A stretch of 64,000 nt of DNA from Candidatus Nitrotoga sp. AM1P (GTDB lineage Bacteria; Pseudomonadota; Gammaproteobacteria; Burkholderiales; Gallionellaceae), in the NCBI RefSeq assembly GCF_013168275.1, contig NZ_AP019547.1:1798001-1862000 (forward strand), read 5' to 3'. Made by a program: the position numbers and the translations under genes. The notes under the pieces are model-generated. The model was not told the DNA's origin and made no database searches. It saw only the letters and a program-made list of their open reading frames with translations. Shown here in pieces: positions 18,358-27,525 of this stretch; position 1 is the first letter of the stretch, and each line of letters starts with the position of its first letter.

Positions 18358-21270
18358 ATGCCTACGCTGCTGTTGATTCTTATTTTGCTTCCCTTTGTTG
18401 GCAGCGCAGTTGCGGCATGCATGCCGGCCAATGCACGTAATCGGGAAGCCATACTGGCGAGCGTTGTGACCTTATCCGGGTTGCTGGTGACGGTTCTCCT
18501 TTATTCGAAAGTGGGCAATGGCGAAATCGTACATTACCGCGCCACATGGTTGCCAGCCTATGGGGTGGATTTCGCGTTGCGCATGGACGGTCTTGCCTGG
18601 GTGTTCGTCATGCTGGTGTTGGTGATCGGCCTATTGGTGATGCTGTACGCACGCTACTATATGTCGCCCAAGGACCCCGTTCCAAGGTTCTTTTCCTTTT
18701 TGCTTGCCTTCATGGGCGCCATGCTGGGGGTAGTGCTTTCAGGAAACCTCATACAGCTGGTGGTGTTCTGGGAGCTGACAAGTCTCACGTCGTTTCTTCT
18801 GATTGGCTACTGGCATCATCGTATCGACGCCCGCCGCGGTGCCCGCATGGCATTCACAGTTACCGCGACCGGTGGATTGTGTTTGTTATTCGGCGTCCTG
18901 ATTCTCGGTCACATCGTCGGCAGTTATGACCTGGACGCGGTACTGGCAGCAGGTGACTTGGTGCGCGCGCATCCGTGGTACCTGGCGGCGCTCATCTTTA
19001 TCGCTCTTGGGGCGCTCACCAAAAGTGCCCAATTCCCTTTTCATTTCTGGCTGCCGCACGCGATGGCCGCCCCTACCCCCGTGTCAGCCTATCTGCATTC
19101 GGCCACGATGGTGAAGGCAGGTATATTTTTGCTGATACGCCTGTGGCCGACATTGTCCGGCAGCCAGGAATGGGTGTGGATCATCGCTGGCGCGGGCATC
19201 TGTACGATGCTGCTCGGCTCTTTCGCAGCGATTTTCCAGCATGACATGAAGGGTCTGCTGGCGTACTCGACTATCAGCCACTTGGGCCTGATCACGTTAT
19301 TACTGGGTCTGGGTACACCGCTTGCCATGGTTGCGGCGGTGTTCCACACCTTTAATCACGCCATCTTCAAGGCGTCTTTGTTTATGGCCGCAGGTATCAT
19401 TGACCATGAATGCGGAACCCGCGATATACGCATACTGCGCGGGCTTTACCGGCAAATGCCATTCACGGGTACGCTGGCCATCGTAGCCAGCGCCGCAATG
19501 GCCGGCGTGCCGCTTCTCAACGGGTTCCTTTCCAAGGAAATGTTCTTTGCTGAAACTGCGCTAGTGGGCGGCACAAAAGATTGGTCGATGTCGGTCGTCG
19601 CGGTGATGATGGGAATTTTCAGTGTGGCTTATTCCTTGCGTTTCATTAGCGTCTTTTTTGGAAAGCCGAGTCAAGCCTTGCCGAAAATGCCGCACGAACC
19701 GCCACGCTGGATGCGATTCCCGGTCGAGATACTGGTAGTGCTGTGCCTGGTGGTCGGGGTCGCACCCGGCCCTAGCGTAGAACCCACCCTCAAGCTTGTG
19801 GTTGCATCCGTACTCGGCGAGCGTACGCCCGCTTTTAGCCTGCAAATATGGCATGGTTTTAACGTGCCGCTTCTCAAGAGCGTAATAGCGCTACTGGGCG
19901 GAATCACGTTCTATGTCTTGCTACGCAAATACTTTGCGCTTGCCACTAGAGACAAGACGCCGCTACTGAACAGGTTCAATGGTGCGCAAGCCTACGAGAC
20001 CACAATCTTGCGCTTGGGCGTGGCGGCGTCCTGGCTCGTGAAATGGCTCGGCACCCAACGTCTGCAACCACAAATGCTGCTGCTAATGGTGGCGCTGATC
20101 GGCATACCGCTATTGCTTGTCCAGCCCTTGCCGAAATTCGCCAAACCTGTCATTGCCGGATCCGATGCATTGTTCGCGTTGATGTGGTTGATAGGCTGCG
20201 CGTGCGCAGTGACTGCCGCCTGGCAAGCCAAATATCATCGTCTTGCCGCGCTCATGCTAGTGGGTGGTACCGGCATCGTCACCAGCCTGACCTTTCTGTG
20301 GTTGTCGGCTCCTGATTTGGCATTGACACAATTGATGGTGGAGACCGTCACTACCGTGCTGATCCTTCTTGGCCTACGCTGGTTGCCCCCGCGTTTGACG
20401 CCACGTGAATTGAACATTCAGGTGCCGCATCGGGTATGGCTTCGCCGTTCGCGCGACATGCTGGTTGCCGTGGTTGGCGGCGTAGGCATGGCCGCCCTCA
20501 GCTACGCGATACTGACCCGGCCAGCGCCGCAAGGTATCGGCAATTTCTTCCTGTTAAGCGCGCTGTCCGAAGGCGGAGGAAGCAACGCAGTCAACGTGCT
20601 CCTAGTTGACTTTCGCGGCTTCGACACCATGGGAGAGATTACCGTGCTGGCCATTGTGGCATTGACGGTATATGCATTGCTGCGCCGCTTCCGTCCCGCA
20701 CCGGAGAGCATGGCCATTCCTGCGCAACGGGTCAATGACGTCGATCCGGTGGCGCGGCAAGCACCAGCGCAGCAAGCCAATAACGGATATCTGTTGGTCT
20801 CCGGCGTTTATCTGCGCTTCCTGCTGCCATTCATGATCGTCGTCGCGGTGTACTTCTTTCTGCGCGGGCATAATTTGCCGGGCGGCGGTTTCGTTGCCGG
20901 ACTGATCTTTGCGGTGTCGATCATCGTGCAATACATGCTGGCGGGTACGGTTTGGGTGGAATCACGATTTGGCCTGCGAACTCATCTCTGGATTGCGTAT
21001 GGACTCGTCATTGCCTGTCTGACAGGACTTGGCGCATTCTTGTTTGGCTATCCGTTTCTCACCAGTCACACAGCAAGGTTGCACCTGCCGCTCTTGGGAG
21101 AAATTCATGTCCCGAGCGCCTTCTTTTTTGACTTGGGGGTGTTCGTAACGGTGGTCGGTACCACCATGCTGATCCTGGTGGCGCTAGCGCACCAATCGGT
21201 ACGCAGTCACCGGCTGCCGCAAGCCATGCCTGCCGCCACCCAGACCGCTTCTGCACCGGAGACCATCTGA
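18358..21270 (+). CDS. mrpA: Na+/H+ antiporter MrpA with fused MrpB domain
   Basis: Largest subunit of the cation/proton antiporter, 970 aa from the ATG at 18358 (MPTLLLILILLPFVGSAVAA). An upstream extension of 35 codons is polar and not family-like. The NuoL-like region includes VVFWELTSLTSFLLIGYW, ALTKSAQFPFHFWLPHAMAAPTPVSAYLHSA and TFNHAIFKASLFM. The C-terminal third carries the MrpB-like domain (FFLRGHNLPGGGFVAGL). The fused A/B form is typical of six-gene Mrp operons in Gram-negative bacteria. The stop overlaps the mrpC ATG by one base. Confidence 0.93.
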   Translation: MPTLLLILILLPFVGSAVAACMPANARNREAILASVVTLSGLLVTVLLYSKVGNGEIVHYRATWLPAYGVDFALRMDGLAWVFVMLVLVIGLLVMLYARYYMSPKDPVPRFFSFLLAFMGAMLGVVLSGNLIQLVVFWELTSLTSFLLIGYWHHRIDARRGARMAFTVTATGGLCLLFGVLILGHIVGSYDLDAVLAAGDLVRAHPWYLAALIFIALGALTKSAQFPFHFWLPHAMAAPTPVSAYLHSATMVKAGIFLLIRLWPTLSGSQEWVWIIAGAGICTMLLGSFAAIFQHDMKGLLAYSTISHLGLITLLLGLGTPLAMVAAVFHTFNHAIFKASLFMAAGIIDHECGTRDIRILRGLYRQMPFTGTLAIVASAAMAGVPLLNGFLSKEMFFAETALVGGTKDWSMSVVAVMMGIFSVAYSLRFISVFFGKPSQALPKMPHEPPRWMRFPVEILVVLCLVVGVAPGPSVEPTLKLVVASVLGERTPAFSLQIWHGFNVPLLKSVIALLGGITFYVLLRKYFALATRDKTPLLNRFNGAQAYETTILRLGVAASWLVKWLGTQRLQPQMLLLMVALIGIPLLLVQPLPKFAKPVIAGSDALFALMWLIGCACAVTAAWQAKYHRLAALMLVGGTGIVTSLTFLWLSAPDLALTQLMVETVTTVLILLGLRWLPPRLTPRELNIQVPHRVWLRRSRDMLVAVVGGVGMAALSYAILTRPAPQGIGNFFLLSALSEGGGSNAVNVLLVDFRGFDTMGEITVLAIVALTVYALLRRFRPAPESMAIPAQRVNDVDPVARQAPAQQANNGYLLVSGVYLRFLLPFMIVVAVYFFLRGHNLPGGGFVAGLIFAVSIIVQYMLAGTVWVESRFGLRTHLWIAYGLVIACLTGLGAFLFGYPFLTSHTARLHLPLLGEIHVPSAFFFDLGVFVTVVGTTMLILVALAHQSVRSHRLPQAMPAATQTASAPETI

Positions 21271-21614
21271 TGGAACTTGTTATCGCGCTCGCCATCGGCA
21301 TTTTGTTCGGATCGGGTATCTGGTTGATCCTGCGCCCGCGCTCCTTCCAGGTATTGACTGGACTACTGTTGATGTCTTACGCGGTCAACCTGTTCATCTT
21401 CATGATGGGACGTCTGTGGATTGATCGTCCACCTTTGACGCTTGGCACGCAATTGCCCGATCCGGCCACGGTTGCCGATCCTTTGCCGCAAGCGCTGGTG
21501 TTGACTGCGATCGTGATTGGCTTTGCCACCACGGCACTCTATCTCGTGATCATGATCGGCTCGCGCGGCCTGACCGGCACCGATCATGTAGATGGCCGGG
21601 AGCCGGATCAATGA
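21270..21614 (+). CDS. mrpC: Na+/H+ antiporter subunit MrpC
   Basis: NuoK-like subunit of 114 aa with three hydrophobic segments. The motif sequence FLxxSYAVNLFIFMMGRL and DPLPQALVLTAIVIGFATTA are the MrpC/NuoK hallmarks (PQALVLTAIVI). It is coupled to mrpA by a one-base overlap and to mrpD by 4 bp. Confidence 0.93.
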   Translation: MELVIALAIGILFGSGIWLILRPRSFQVLTGLLLMSYAVNLFIFMMGRLWIDRPPLTLGTQLPDPATVADPLPQALVLTAIVIGFATTALYLVIMIGSRGLTGTDHVDGREPDQ

Positions 21615-23239
21615 ACCTGGCATGGGATCAACACCTGATCGTTGTGCCCGTGTTGCTGCCGCTGCTGTGCGGCGCGCTGCTGATTGCCCTCAACGAACGA
21701 CGCCATCATCTCAAGTTTTTCATTAACCTGGGGTCGGTGATTTGCCTGCTCGTGGTAGCGGCTCGACTGATGTGGATGGCCGATAGCGGCCACTGGCCGC
21801 AAGGCATCGGCGTTTACCTGGCGGCGAACTGGGCGGCACCATTCGGTATCGCGCTGGTAGCCGACCGTCTGGCGGCACTGATGCTGCTGCTGACAGCGGT
21901 ACTAGCGACGACTGCGTTGCTCTATTCCATGCAGCGCTGGAGCCGCATCGGCGTGCATTTTCATTCGCTGTTCCAGTTCCTACTGATGGGTATCAACGGC
22001 GCCTTCCTGACGCACGATCTTTTTAACTTGTTCGTATTCTTTGAAGTCATGCTGGCCGCTTCCTACGGGCTGGTGCTGCATGGCTACAACGTGACACGTA
22101 TCCGCGCTGGAATGCAGTACATCGCCATCAACCTCGCAGCCTCACTATTGTTCCTGATCGGCGTTGCGCTGATCTACGCCAGCACGGGCACATTGAACAT
22201 GGCTGATCTGGCTATGCGACTGCCTGCAATCAATACAGATGGACTGGCGTTGCTGAAAATTGGCGTGGCAGTGCTGGCTATTGCTTTTCTCGCCAAAAGC
22301 GCAATGTGGCCGCTTGGTTTCTGGCTGCCGGCCACCTATGCGGCGGCGTCACCCCCGGTGGCGGCAATGCTCGTGCTGATGACCAAGGTCGGCGTGTATG
22401 TGATTCTTCGTGTATGGCTTTTGATTTTTTCCGGCGAAGCGGGCGCGGCCGCCGGTTTCGGCTTAGATGCCCTGCTTTGGGGCGGCATGGCAACCATCGT
22501 ATTCGGCGCGGCTGGCATGCTGGCAAGCGAGGCGCCGGGACGCTTGGCAGGCTTTGGCGCGATTGTTTCGTCCGGCATTCTGCTGTCGGTAATCGGCTAT
22601 GGACAACCTTCGCTGGTGACCGCGGGCTTGTACTACCTGCTCGGATCGACTCTTGCACTGGGGGCTTTCATGTTGCTGCTCGAATTGATCGAACGCATTC
22701 GCTCACCGAGCGCAGCGGTTCTGGCATTGACAATGGAAGTCTTTACAATCGAGGAAGCCCCTGACGAGCCGGTGGGCGAGAGTATCCCGGGCGCGCTCGC
22801 ATTCCTCGGCCTGTCGTTTGCCGGCTGTGCGCTGATTATCACAGGATTGCCGCCGCTTTCCGGTTTCGTTGCGAAATTCGGCTTGTTCCATGCGCTTCTC
22901 AATCCCGGCGTAGCGGGCAGCACGCCCACGCCTGCTACCTGGGCACTGATGGCCTTGATTCTGTTGTCAGGCCTGGCAGCCACCATAGCATTGCTGCGCT
23001 TCGGCGTGAGGACCTTCTGGGCGACAGGCAAAATTTCACCGCTTCACCTGCCATTCACCGAAGCGGCTCCGATCAGCCTGCTGTTGCTGCTTTGCGTTGT
23101 ACTGACGGTACAGGCAGGACCGGTTCTCGCTTATCTGGAGCGTACGACGGCAGATTTGCATCACCCCCAGCACTACATAAATAAGGTACTGTCGGAGCCC
23201 GTCATCCCAGGTCCGCTGGGTAAAAAGGAAGCGCAATGA
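21611..23239 (+). CDS. mrpD: Na+/H+ antiporter subunit MrpD
   Basis: NuoM/N-like proton channel subunit of 542 aa with about 14 membrane segments. Conserved stretches include LFNLFVFFEVMLAASYGL (the glutamate of the membrane helix) and AFLAKSAMWPLGFWLPATYAAASPPVAAML (the lysine). An acidic loop (EVFTIEEAPDEPVGE) separates the last helices. It overlaps mrpC and mrpE by 4 bp each. Confidence 0.93.
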   Translation: MNLAWDQHLIVVPVLLPLLCGALLIALNERRHHLKFFINLGSVICLLVVAARLMWMADSGHWPQGIGVYLAANWAAPFGIALVADRLAALMLLLTAVLATTALLYSMQRWSRIGVHFHSLFQFLLMGINGAFLTHDLFNLFVFFEVMLAASYGLVLHGYNVTRIRAGMQYIAINLAASLLFLIGVALIYASTGTLNMADLAMRLPAINTDGLALLKIGVAVLAIAFLAKSAMWPLGFWLPATYAAASPPVAAMLVLMTKVGVYVILRVWLLIFSGEAGAAAGFGLDALLWGGMATIVFGAAGMLASEAPGRLAGFGAIVSSGILLSVIGYGQPSLVTAGLYYLLGSTLALGAFMLLLELIERIRSPSAAVLALTMEVFTIEEAPDEPVGESIPGALAFLGLSFAGCALIITGLPPLSGFVAKFGLFHALLNPGVAGSTPTPATWALMALILLSGLAATIALLRFGVRTFWATGKISPLHLPFTEAAPISLLLLLCVVLTVQAGPVLAYLERTTADLHHPQHYINKVLSEPVIPGPLGKKEAQ

Positions 23240-23757
23240 AGCGCTGGCTGCCATCATCGCTGCTGTCGGGAATGCTGTTTGTGCTCTGGCTGCTGCTCAA
23301 CCAGAGTCTGGATCCAGCCCATCTGCTGCTGGGCGCAGTGCTTGCCATCGTCGCACCGTTGCTGGCACGAACCCTGATGCAGCCAATCGGCTATCCACGA
23401 TTGGCAAAACCCGTAATGCTGATTCGCTTGCTGGGAATGGCGCTGGTGGAAATTGTGCGTTCCGCGATTACCGTGAGCCGCTTGATCCTGTTTCCCAAGC
23501 CGGATGGACTGAACTCTCAATTCATTAAAATTCCACTCGATCTGCGTAACCCATACGGTTTGGCATTGCTGTCATGCCTGATCAATTCGACCCCGGGGAC
23601 AGTTTGGGTAGAAATCTTACCGAACCGGCACGTATTGGTGCTGCACGTGTTCGACCTGCACAATGAAGAGTGGTGGGTTGATACCATCAAGACCCGTTAT
23701 GAAAAGCCCATTATCGACATTTTTCACGAGGAAGTTCATGAGGAAAATCCACCATGA
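23236..23757 (+). CDS. mrpE: Na+/H+ antiporter subunit MrpE
   Basis: Mrp-specific subunit of 173 aa with two or three N-terminal hydrophobic segments and a soluble C-terminal domain. The stretch ALLSCLINSTPGTVWVEI, followed by LVLHVFDLHNE, is characteristic of the family. It overlaps mrpD and mrpF by 4 bp each. Confidence 0.92.
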   Translation: MKRWLPSSLLSGMLFVLWLLLNQSLDPAHLLLGAVLAIVAPLLARTLMQPIGYPRLAKPVMLIRLLGMALVEIVRSAITVSRLILFPKPDGLNSQFIKIPLDLRNPYGLALLSCLINSTPGTVWVEILPNRHVLVLHVFDLHNEEWWVDTIKTRYEKPIIDIFHEEVHEENPP

Positions 23758-24032
23758 TTAGCCTGCTGGCACTGGCAATAAACTACGCGCTGATTTGTGT
23801 CGTGATTGCCATGCTGTTTTGCACCGTTCGGCTGTTGATCGGGCCGACGGCGCATGACCGTGTGCTTGCGCTGGACACGCTGTGGATGTGCGGTATGCTG
23901 CTGGCGCTGACCCTCGGCATGCGTTTCGGCAGCCAGATCTATTTCGAAGCGGCGCTACTCATTGCGCTGCTCGGTTTTGTGTCAACTATTGCCTTGGCAA
24001 AATTTCTGATGCGCGGAGAGATCATCGAATGA
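23754..24032 (+). CDS. mrpF: Na+/H+ antiporter subunit MrpF
   Basis: Small subunit of 92 aa with three membrane helices. The central RLLIGPTAHDRVLALDTLW motif is conserved in MrpF. It overlaps mrpG by 4 bp (ATGA). Confidence 0.92.
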   Translation: MISLLALAINYALICVVIAMLFCTVRLLIGPTAHDRVLALDTLWMCGMLLALTLGMRFGSQIYFEAALLIALLGFVSTIALAKFLMRGEIIE

Positions 24033-24403
24033 ATGAAATGGAAACCATCCCACTATGGGCCGCGGCCTTGCTTGTGTCGTTATTGATACTAGGAGGAAGC
24101 ATCATCCTGATTGGCGCTCTTGGATTAATACGCCTGCCCGATTTCTATCAGCGCATCCATGGTCCGGCAATTATCGTCACGCTTGGTACGGGATGTGTGT
24201 TGATGGCGTCCATGCTTTATTTCACCGTGCTGCAATCGCGATTGGTGCTTCATGAATTGCTGATCGCTGTCTTTGTCTTGATGACTGCTCCGGTCGTGTC
24301 AATGCTCATCATGCGGGCAGCGGTGTATCGTGACTTACGCGCCCGCAAACGCGACAGCGGGGTTGGGTCTGGTGACGTCTACCGTTTTCCCGAGCAGGAA
24401 TAA
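24029..24403 (+). CDS. mrpG: Na+/H+ antiporter subunit MrpG
   Basis: Last gene of the operon, 124 aa from the ATG at 24029 (MNEMETIPLWAAALLVSLL). A longer frame exists, but it lies inside mrpF. It has three helices and the motif LGLIRLPDFYQRIHGPAIIVTLGT (in part), typical of MrpG. The convergent usp gene ends 82 bp further on, with only a weak stem (ATAGCT/AGCTAT) between them. Confidence 0.92.
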   Translation: MNEMETIPLWAAALLVSLLILGGSIILIGALGLIRLPDFYQRIHGPAIIVTLGTGCVLMASMLYFTVLQSRLVLHELLIAVFVLMTAPVVSMLIMRAAVYRDLRARKRDSGVGSGDVYRFPEQE

Positions 24404-24485
24404 AAGCGATTAATAGCTTCAGAAGCATGTAGCTATTTCAGGAATTGAAATGCTCTGAAAAACCTTCCGCTGAATGCTAATGCTC

Positions 24486-25385
24486 TTAAACAGCGAGCGG
24501 AGGTACAACCATAATGTCGCATTTTGTCCAGTGGATCGTGTCACGAGTAACGCTGCCTACAATCAATTCTTCAATGCGTGAGCGCCCATGTTTTCCTATA
24601 ACGATTAAATCTGTTTGCATTTTTTCAGCGTAGTCACGCACGATCGCACTGGGATGACCAAGAACAACGTCGCGCATTATGCCCCGCCGCGAAGTATCGA
24701 GATCATCAATGAACTTGTTCAATGCCAGAAGGGCTTCCTGGCGAGTCTTTATGCGGTAGCGATCAATGGCGTCCTGGGAAACACCTGCATAAGACAATTT
24801 ACTTGCAAACATAACGTCATAGACATGAAGAAACGTGATTTCCGCTTGTGGTTCTATTTGGAGCGCCAACTGTGCGGCCTGCCTCGAATCATCCGAAAAA
24901 TCTACAGGAACAAGGATATTTCGATATGGGAAAGTCGGTTCGTTTTTCACCACCAATAAAGGTCGCCTGCAGCGTCGGATCAACTTGTCGGCCGTATTTC
25001 CGAGAAAGATATCGGTGAAGAAATTGCTGCCGTGCGCACCAATCACAATCAAGTCTGCAAAAATTTCCTCACTTCGGGCCGATATCTCAATAGCAGGCTG
25101 GCCGAATCGCACGGTGCAGGTAAATTTGACGCCGCATTCATCGGATAACCCGCTGGCCCTGGCCTGCAGTTCGCGGAGAACCGCATGGGTAACCTCTGTA
25201 TTGGCTGCTTCAGGTGACTTATTCATGAGGCGCGCAAGCTCCTCAAGTTGCACGTACTCTTTCACTGTCATTAGTTCCGCTATGTTGTATTTGTGTCCCG
25301 TACACAGCATAGCAGCGCGCTTTTCCGCTCTCTCTGCCCGCTCCGAAAAATCGGTAGCAACGAGAATATTTTGTATGTCTGACAT
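24486..25385 (-). CDS. Tandem universal stress protein (UspA domains)
   Basis: Cytoplasmic 299-aa protein made of two Usp domains (about residues 1-150 and 151-299). Each has the nucleotide-binding pattern Gx2Gx9G(S/T): GAHGSNFFTDIFLGNTAD in the first and GKHGRSRIEELIVGSVTRD in the second. The first domain starts NILVATDFSE and the second NILVPVDFSD. The role is stress survival of unknown mechanism. It converges on the Mrp operon, and the decayed region upstream separates it from nnrS. Confidence 0.9.
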   Translation of the reverse strand: MSDIQNILVATDFSERAERAEKRAAMLCTGHKYNIAELMTVKEYVQLEELARLMNKSPEAANTEVTHAVLRELQARASGLSDECGVKFTCTVRFGQPAIEISARSEEIFADLIVIGAHGSNFFTDIFLGNTADKLIRRCRRPLLVVKNEPTFPYRNILVPVDFSDDSRQAAQLALQIEPQAEITFLHVYDVMFASKLSYAGVSQDAIDRYRIKTRQEALLALNKFIDDLDTSRRGIMRDVVLGHPSAIVRDYAEKMQTDLIVIGKHGRSRIEELIVGSVTRDTIHWTKCDIMVVPPLAV

Positions 25386-25639
25386 ATTGCCACTCCTTGA
25401 AATGAAGCTACTTATATGATTAAAGAATCACGCTGATACCCCCTCAACATCACAGGGTTTCCGAAGGCTGTTGAGACAGGAACCCGTTACGCTTGATCCC
25501 GATCAAACACCGCCGCGAAACTACCTACTTCTACCTCCGACTGGAACACGCACCTGAACTGAAACCGATCCATTATGCACTTCAAAGCGGGGACGATTGA
25601 TGGGCCTCTTCAGCTTTGGCCCATACCTTCAGGGCTTGA

Positions 25640-25876
25640 CGGCCTCACTGGCGCACCCGAGTGCCAGCCTGATCTAAGTCGTCGTCTTCTCTTGCTGTCT
25701 GATCCGATGTTACCGTCACTAACATACAAACCATCCTTAGCGTGAATAAATGCCTCCGGTTGGCCAAGCGTTGGTACGTCGCGGTAAGCGTGAACATTGC
25801 GCAAATGCTGTTGTGCAAGGGCGGTCCCAATGACACCGACCGATGCGCCCAGCATATCTCCAGGCTTGCCTTGTCC
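25640..25876 (-). pseudogene. Remnant of NADPH-dependent FMN reductase
   Basis: In one minus frame I read GKPGDMLGASVGVIGTALAQ, QHLRN, VPTLGQPEAFIHAKDGL and DGNIGSDSKR. This is the C-terminal half of NADPH-dependent FMN reductase/chromate-reductase-like flavoproteins. The usual W and catalytic N-terminal part upstream is scrambled, no start is present, and the tail loses similarity after the DGNIG block. It is therefore a decayed fragment. Confidence 0.7.
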
Positions 25877-25988
25877 ACACTCTGCGAATGATTGCGTGTC
25901 TTTGGCCTGACCAAACGTGTCGCCGGAACTTAGGATTCAATCATAACCAAAATCAGCCAGATGAAGTCTCGCTATGCATGAAGCTGAT

Positions 25989-26008
25989 AATTTCGTTTAA
26001 ACGAAATT
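25989..26008. promoter_or_regulatory. 20-bp perfect palindrome in the nnrS upstream region
   Basis: AATTTCGTTT is followed directly by its reverse complement AAACGAAATT. Outer GAT/ATC can pair with one bulged base. It is a symmetrical protein-binding-site candidate about 165 bp before nnrS. Confidence 0.45.
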
Positions 26009-26104
26009 CATCAACTCACAAGTAAAATATCAGCTAATACTACCAACTAGGGCCGCATGACGGTTGCTCAGGCATCCCCCAATATCGTCGTTTAGATCTT
26101 TGAT

Positions 26105-26123
26105 CGGCATTTATAATATGCCG
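26105..26123 (+). promoter_or_regulatory. nnrS: Inverted repeat enclosing the -10 box upstream of nnrS
   Basis: CGGCAT and ATGCCG flank TTATAAT. The TATAAT at 26112-26117 would serve nnrS, whose start is about 55 bp on. TTGAT just before resembles half of an FNR/NNR site, but the second half is not present. Confidence 0.4.
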
Positions 26124-26172
26124 CTCGAACTATTACACTGCGCGATTAAGCGCAGATAAATCACACGAACTT

Positions 26173-27402
26173 ATGCTTACTTTAAATCAATGGTATATCT
26201 TTATTGCCGCACCTCACCGCGTCATGTTCTTCGGCGGCGCACTGCAAGCACTCGCCGTGATGGTGTGGTTGTTGACTGAATTGGTGACAAGGTATAGTGT
26301 GCTCTGGCATCCCATACCTTGGACAATTGCACCCAGTGCCGCGCACGCATGGTTGATGATTTACGGCCTGTTTCCGTTGTTCATGTTCGGCTTTCTGATG
26401 ACTACCTATCCGCGCTGGATGAAAGGTAGCGAAATTCCGCCGCATCGATATGTACCTGCTTTTGTGCTGCTCATGTTAGGAGCGCTCAGTTTCTATATTG
26501 GGCTCATGGTTAGCCATACCCTATTGATTGTTGCCATCTTCAGCACACTATCGGGATGGATCTTGGCACTGTATGCACTGTTGCGCGTATTGCTTGACAC
26601 GCCACACCAAAACAAACGTCACCCGCAACTCATTTTCATCGCACTAAGCCTGGGTTGGTGCGGCCTCGTTGCCTACCTCATCTGGTTATTGGGTGACGAC
26701 GCAGTATGGCTACGTTTCTCTATTCAAGGCGGACTGTGGCTATTCTTGTTACCGGTATTTTCCAGTGTTGCGCATCGCATGATTCCATTCTTCACCGCCA
26801 GTGCGCTGACGCATAACTATATCCCGAGCCCGTATTGGGCCTGGTGGATCATGTTAGTTGCCAGCGCGGGGCATGGTCTGCTGCAACTCAATGATGCCTC
26901 CGCCTGGCTTTGGCTATGCGACGCGCCACTGGCCATCGTGGCACTCTATTTGACGCACAGCTGGGGATTGCGCCGCAGTCTAAAATTCCCGCTGCTGGGC
27001 GTATTGCACATCGGTTTTGCCTGGCTTGGCATCGCCATGCTGCTGTTCACCGTGCAAAGTTTTGTGCTCTTCATCAGCCACGGCAAAACCTTTATCTGGG
27101 GGCTTGCACCCTTGCATGCACTGACCATAGGCTGCTTCTCCACTTTGCTGATCGGCATGGCCACACGCGTCACACTCGGCCATTCTGGGTTGCCGATGAA
27201 AGTGGGTAACCCGATCAATTTAATGTTTATGGGATTGCAGCTTGTCGCCGTGCTGCGCGTGCTGGCGGACATGTTGCCGATACAAGCTGGACACTGGCTG
27301 TATGTCGCTGCTGGAACAGTCTGGCTGGTGTGCTTTGGGTCTTGGGTGGTGCGCTATTTACCCGTCTACTGGCGACCACGCACCGATGGTCGACCCGGTT
27401 GA
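26173..27402 (+). CDS. nnrS: NnrS family membrane protein
   Basis: Integral membrane protein of 409 aa with about 12 hydrophobic segments. Family blocks include APHRVMFFGGALQAL at the N-terminus, HAWLMIYGLFPLFMFGFLMTTYPRWM, FSSVAHRMIPFFTASAL and LHALTIGCFSTLLIGMATRVTLGHSG. The histidines in these blocks are candidate haem/copper ligands. NnrS proteins are linked to resistance to nitric oxide and nitrosative stress. The gene stands alone. Confidence 0.9.
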   Translation: MLTLNQWYIFIAAPHRVMFFGGALQALAVMVWLLTELVTRYSVLWHPIPWTIAPSAAHAWLMIYGLFPLFMFGFLMTTYPRWMKGSEIPPHRYVPAFVLLMLGALSFYIGLMVSHTLLIVAIFSTLSGWILALYALLRVLLDTPHQNKRHPQLIFIALSLGWCGLVAYLIWLLGDDAVWLRFSIQGGLWLFLLPVFSSVAHRMIPFFTASALTHNYIPSPYWAWWIMLVASAGHGLLQLNDASAWLWLCDAPLAIVALYLTHSWGLRRSLKFPLLGVLHIGFAWLGIAMLLFTVQSFVLFISHGKTFIWGLAPLHALTIGCFSTLLIGMATRVTLGHSGLPMKVGNPINLMFMGLQLVAVLRVLADMLPIQAGHWLYVAAGTVWLVCFGSWVVRYLPVYWRPRTDGRPG

Positions 27403-27499
27403 ACTGCACCAACAACATATCACGCAATCTAACGAGCATGGCAATGATGTTGCCATCAATGATTAAGCTCGCTATACCTGTCTGTTTCCCTCACCCCAA

Positions 27500-27520
27500 C
27501 CCTCTCCCGGTGAGAGAGGG
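27500..27520. repeat. Short dispersed palindromic repeat between nnrS and hsdR
   Basis: CCCTCTC and GAGAGGG pair around a 7-nt loop, preceded by CTCACCCCAAC. This composition is a common intergenic repeat in proteobacteria. It lies between two convergent genes and may act as a bidirectional terminator. Confidence 0.5.
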
Positions 27521-27525
27521 AGCTT

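Larger units (their letters stand above)
25386..26172. other. Non-coding spacer with a gene remnant and two palindromes
   Basis: No intact gene is visible here. The spacer contains a decayed FMN-reductase fragment, a 20-bp perfect palindrome and an inverted repeat around a TATAAT box before nnrS. These are listed separately. The first 220 bp show nothing recognisable. Confidence 0.6.
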
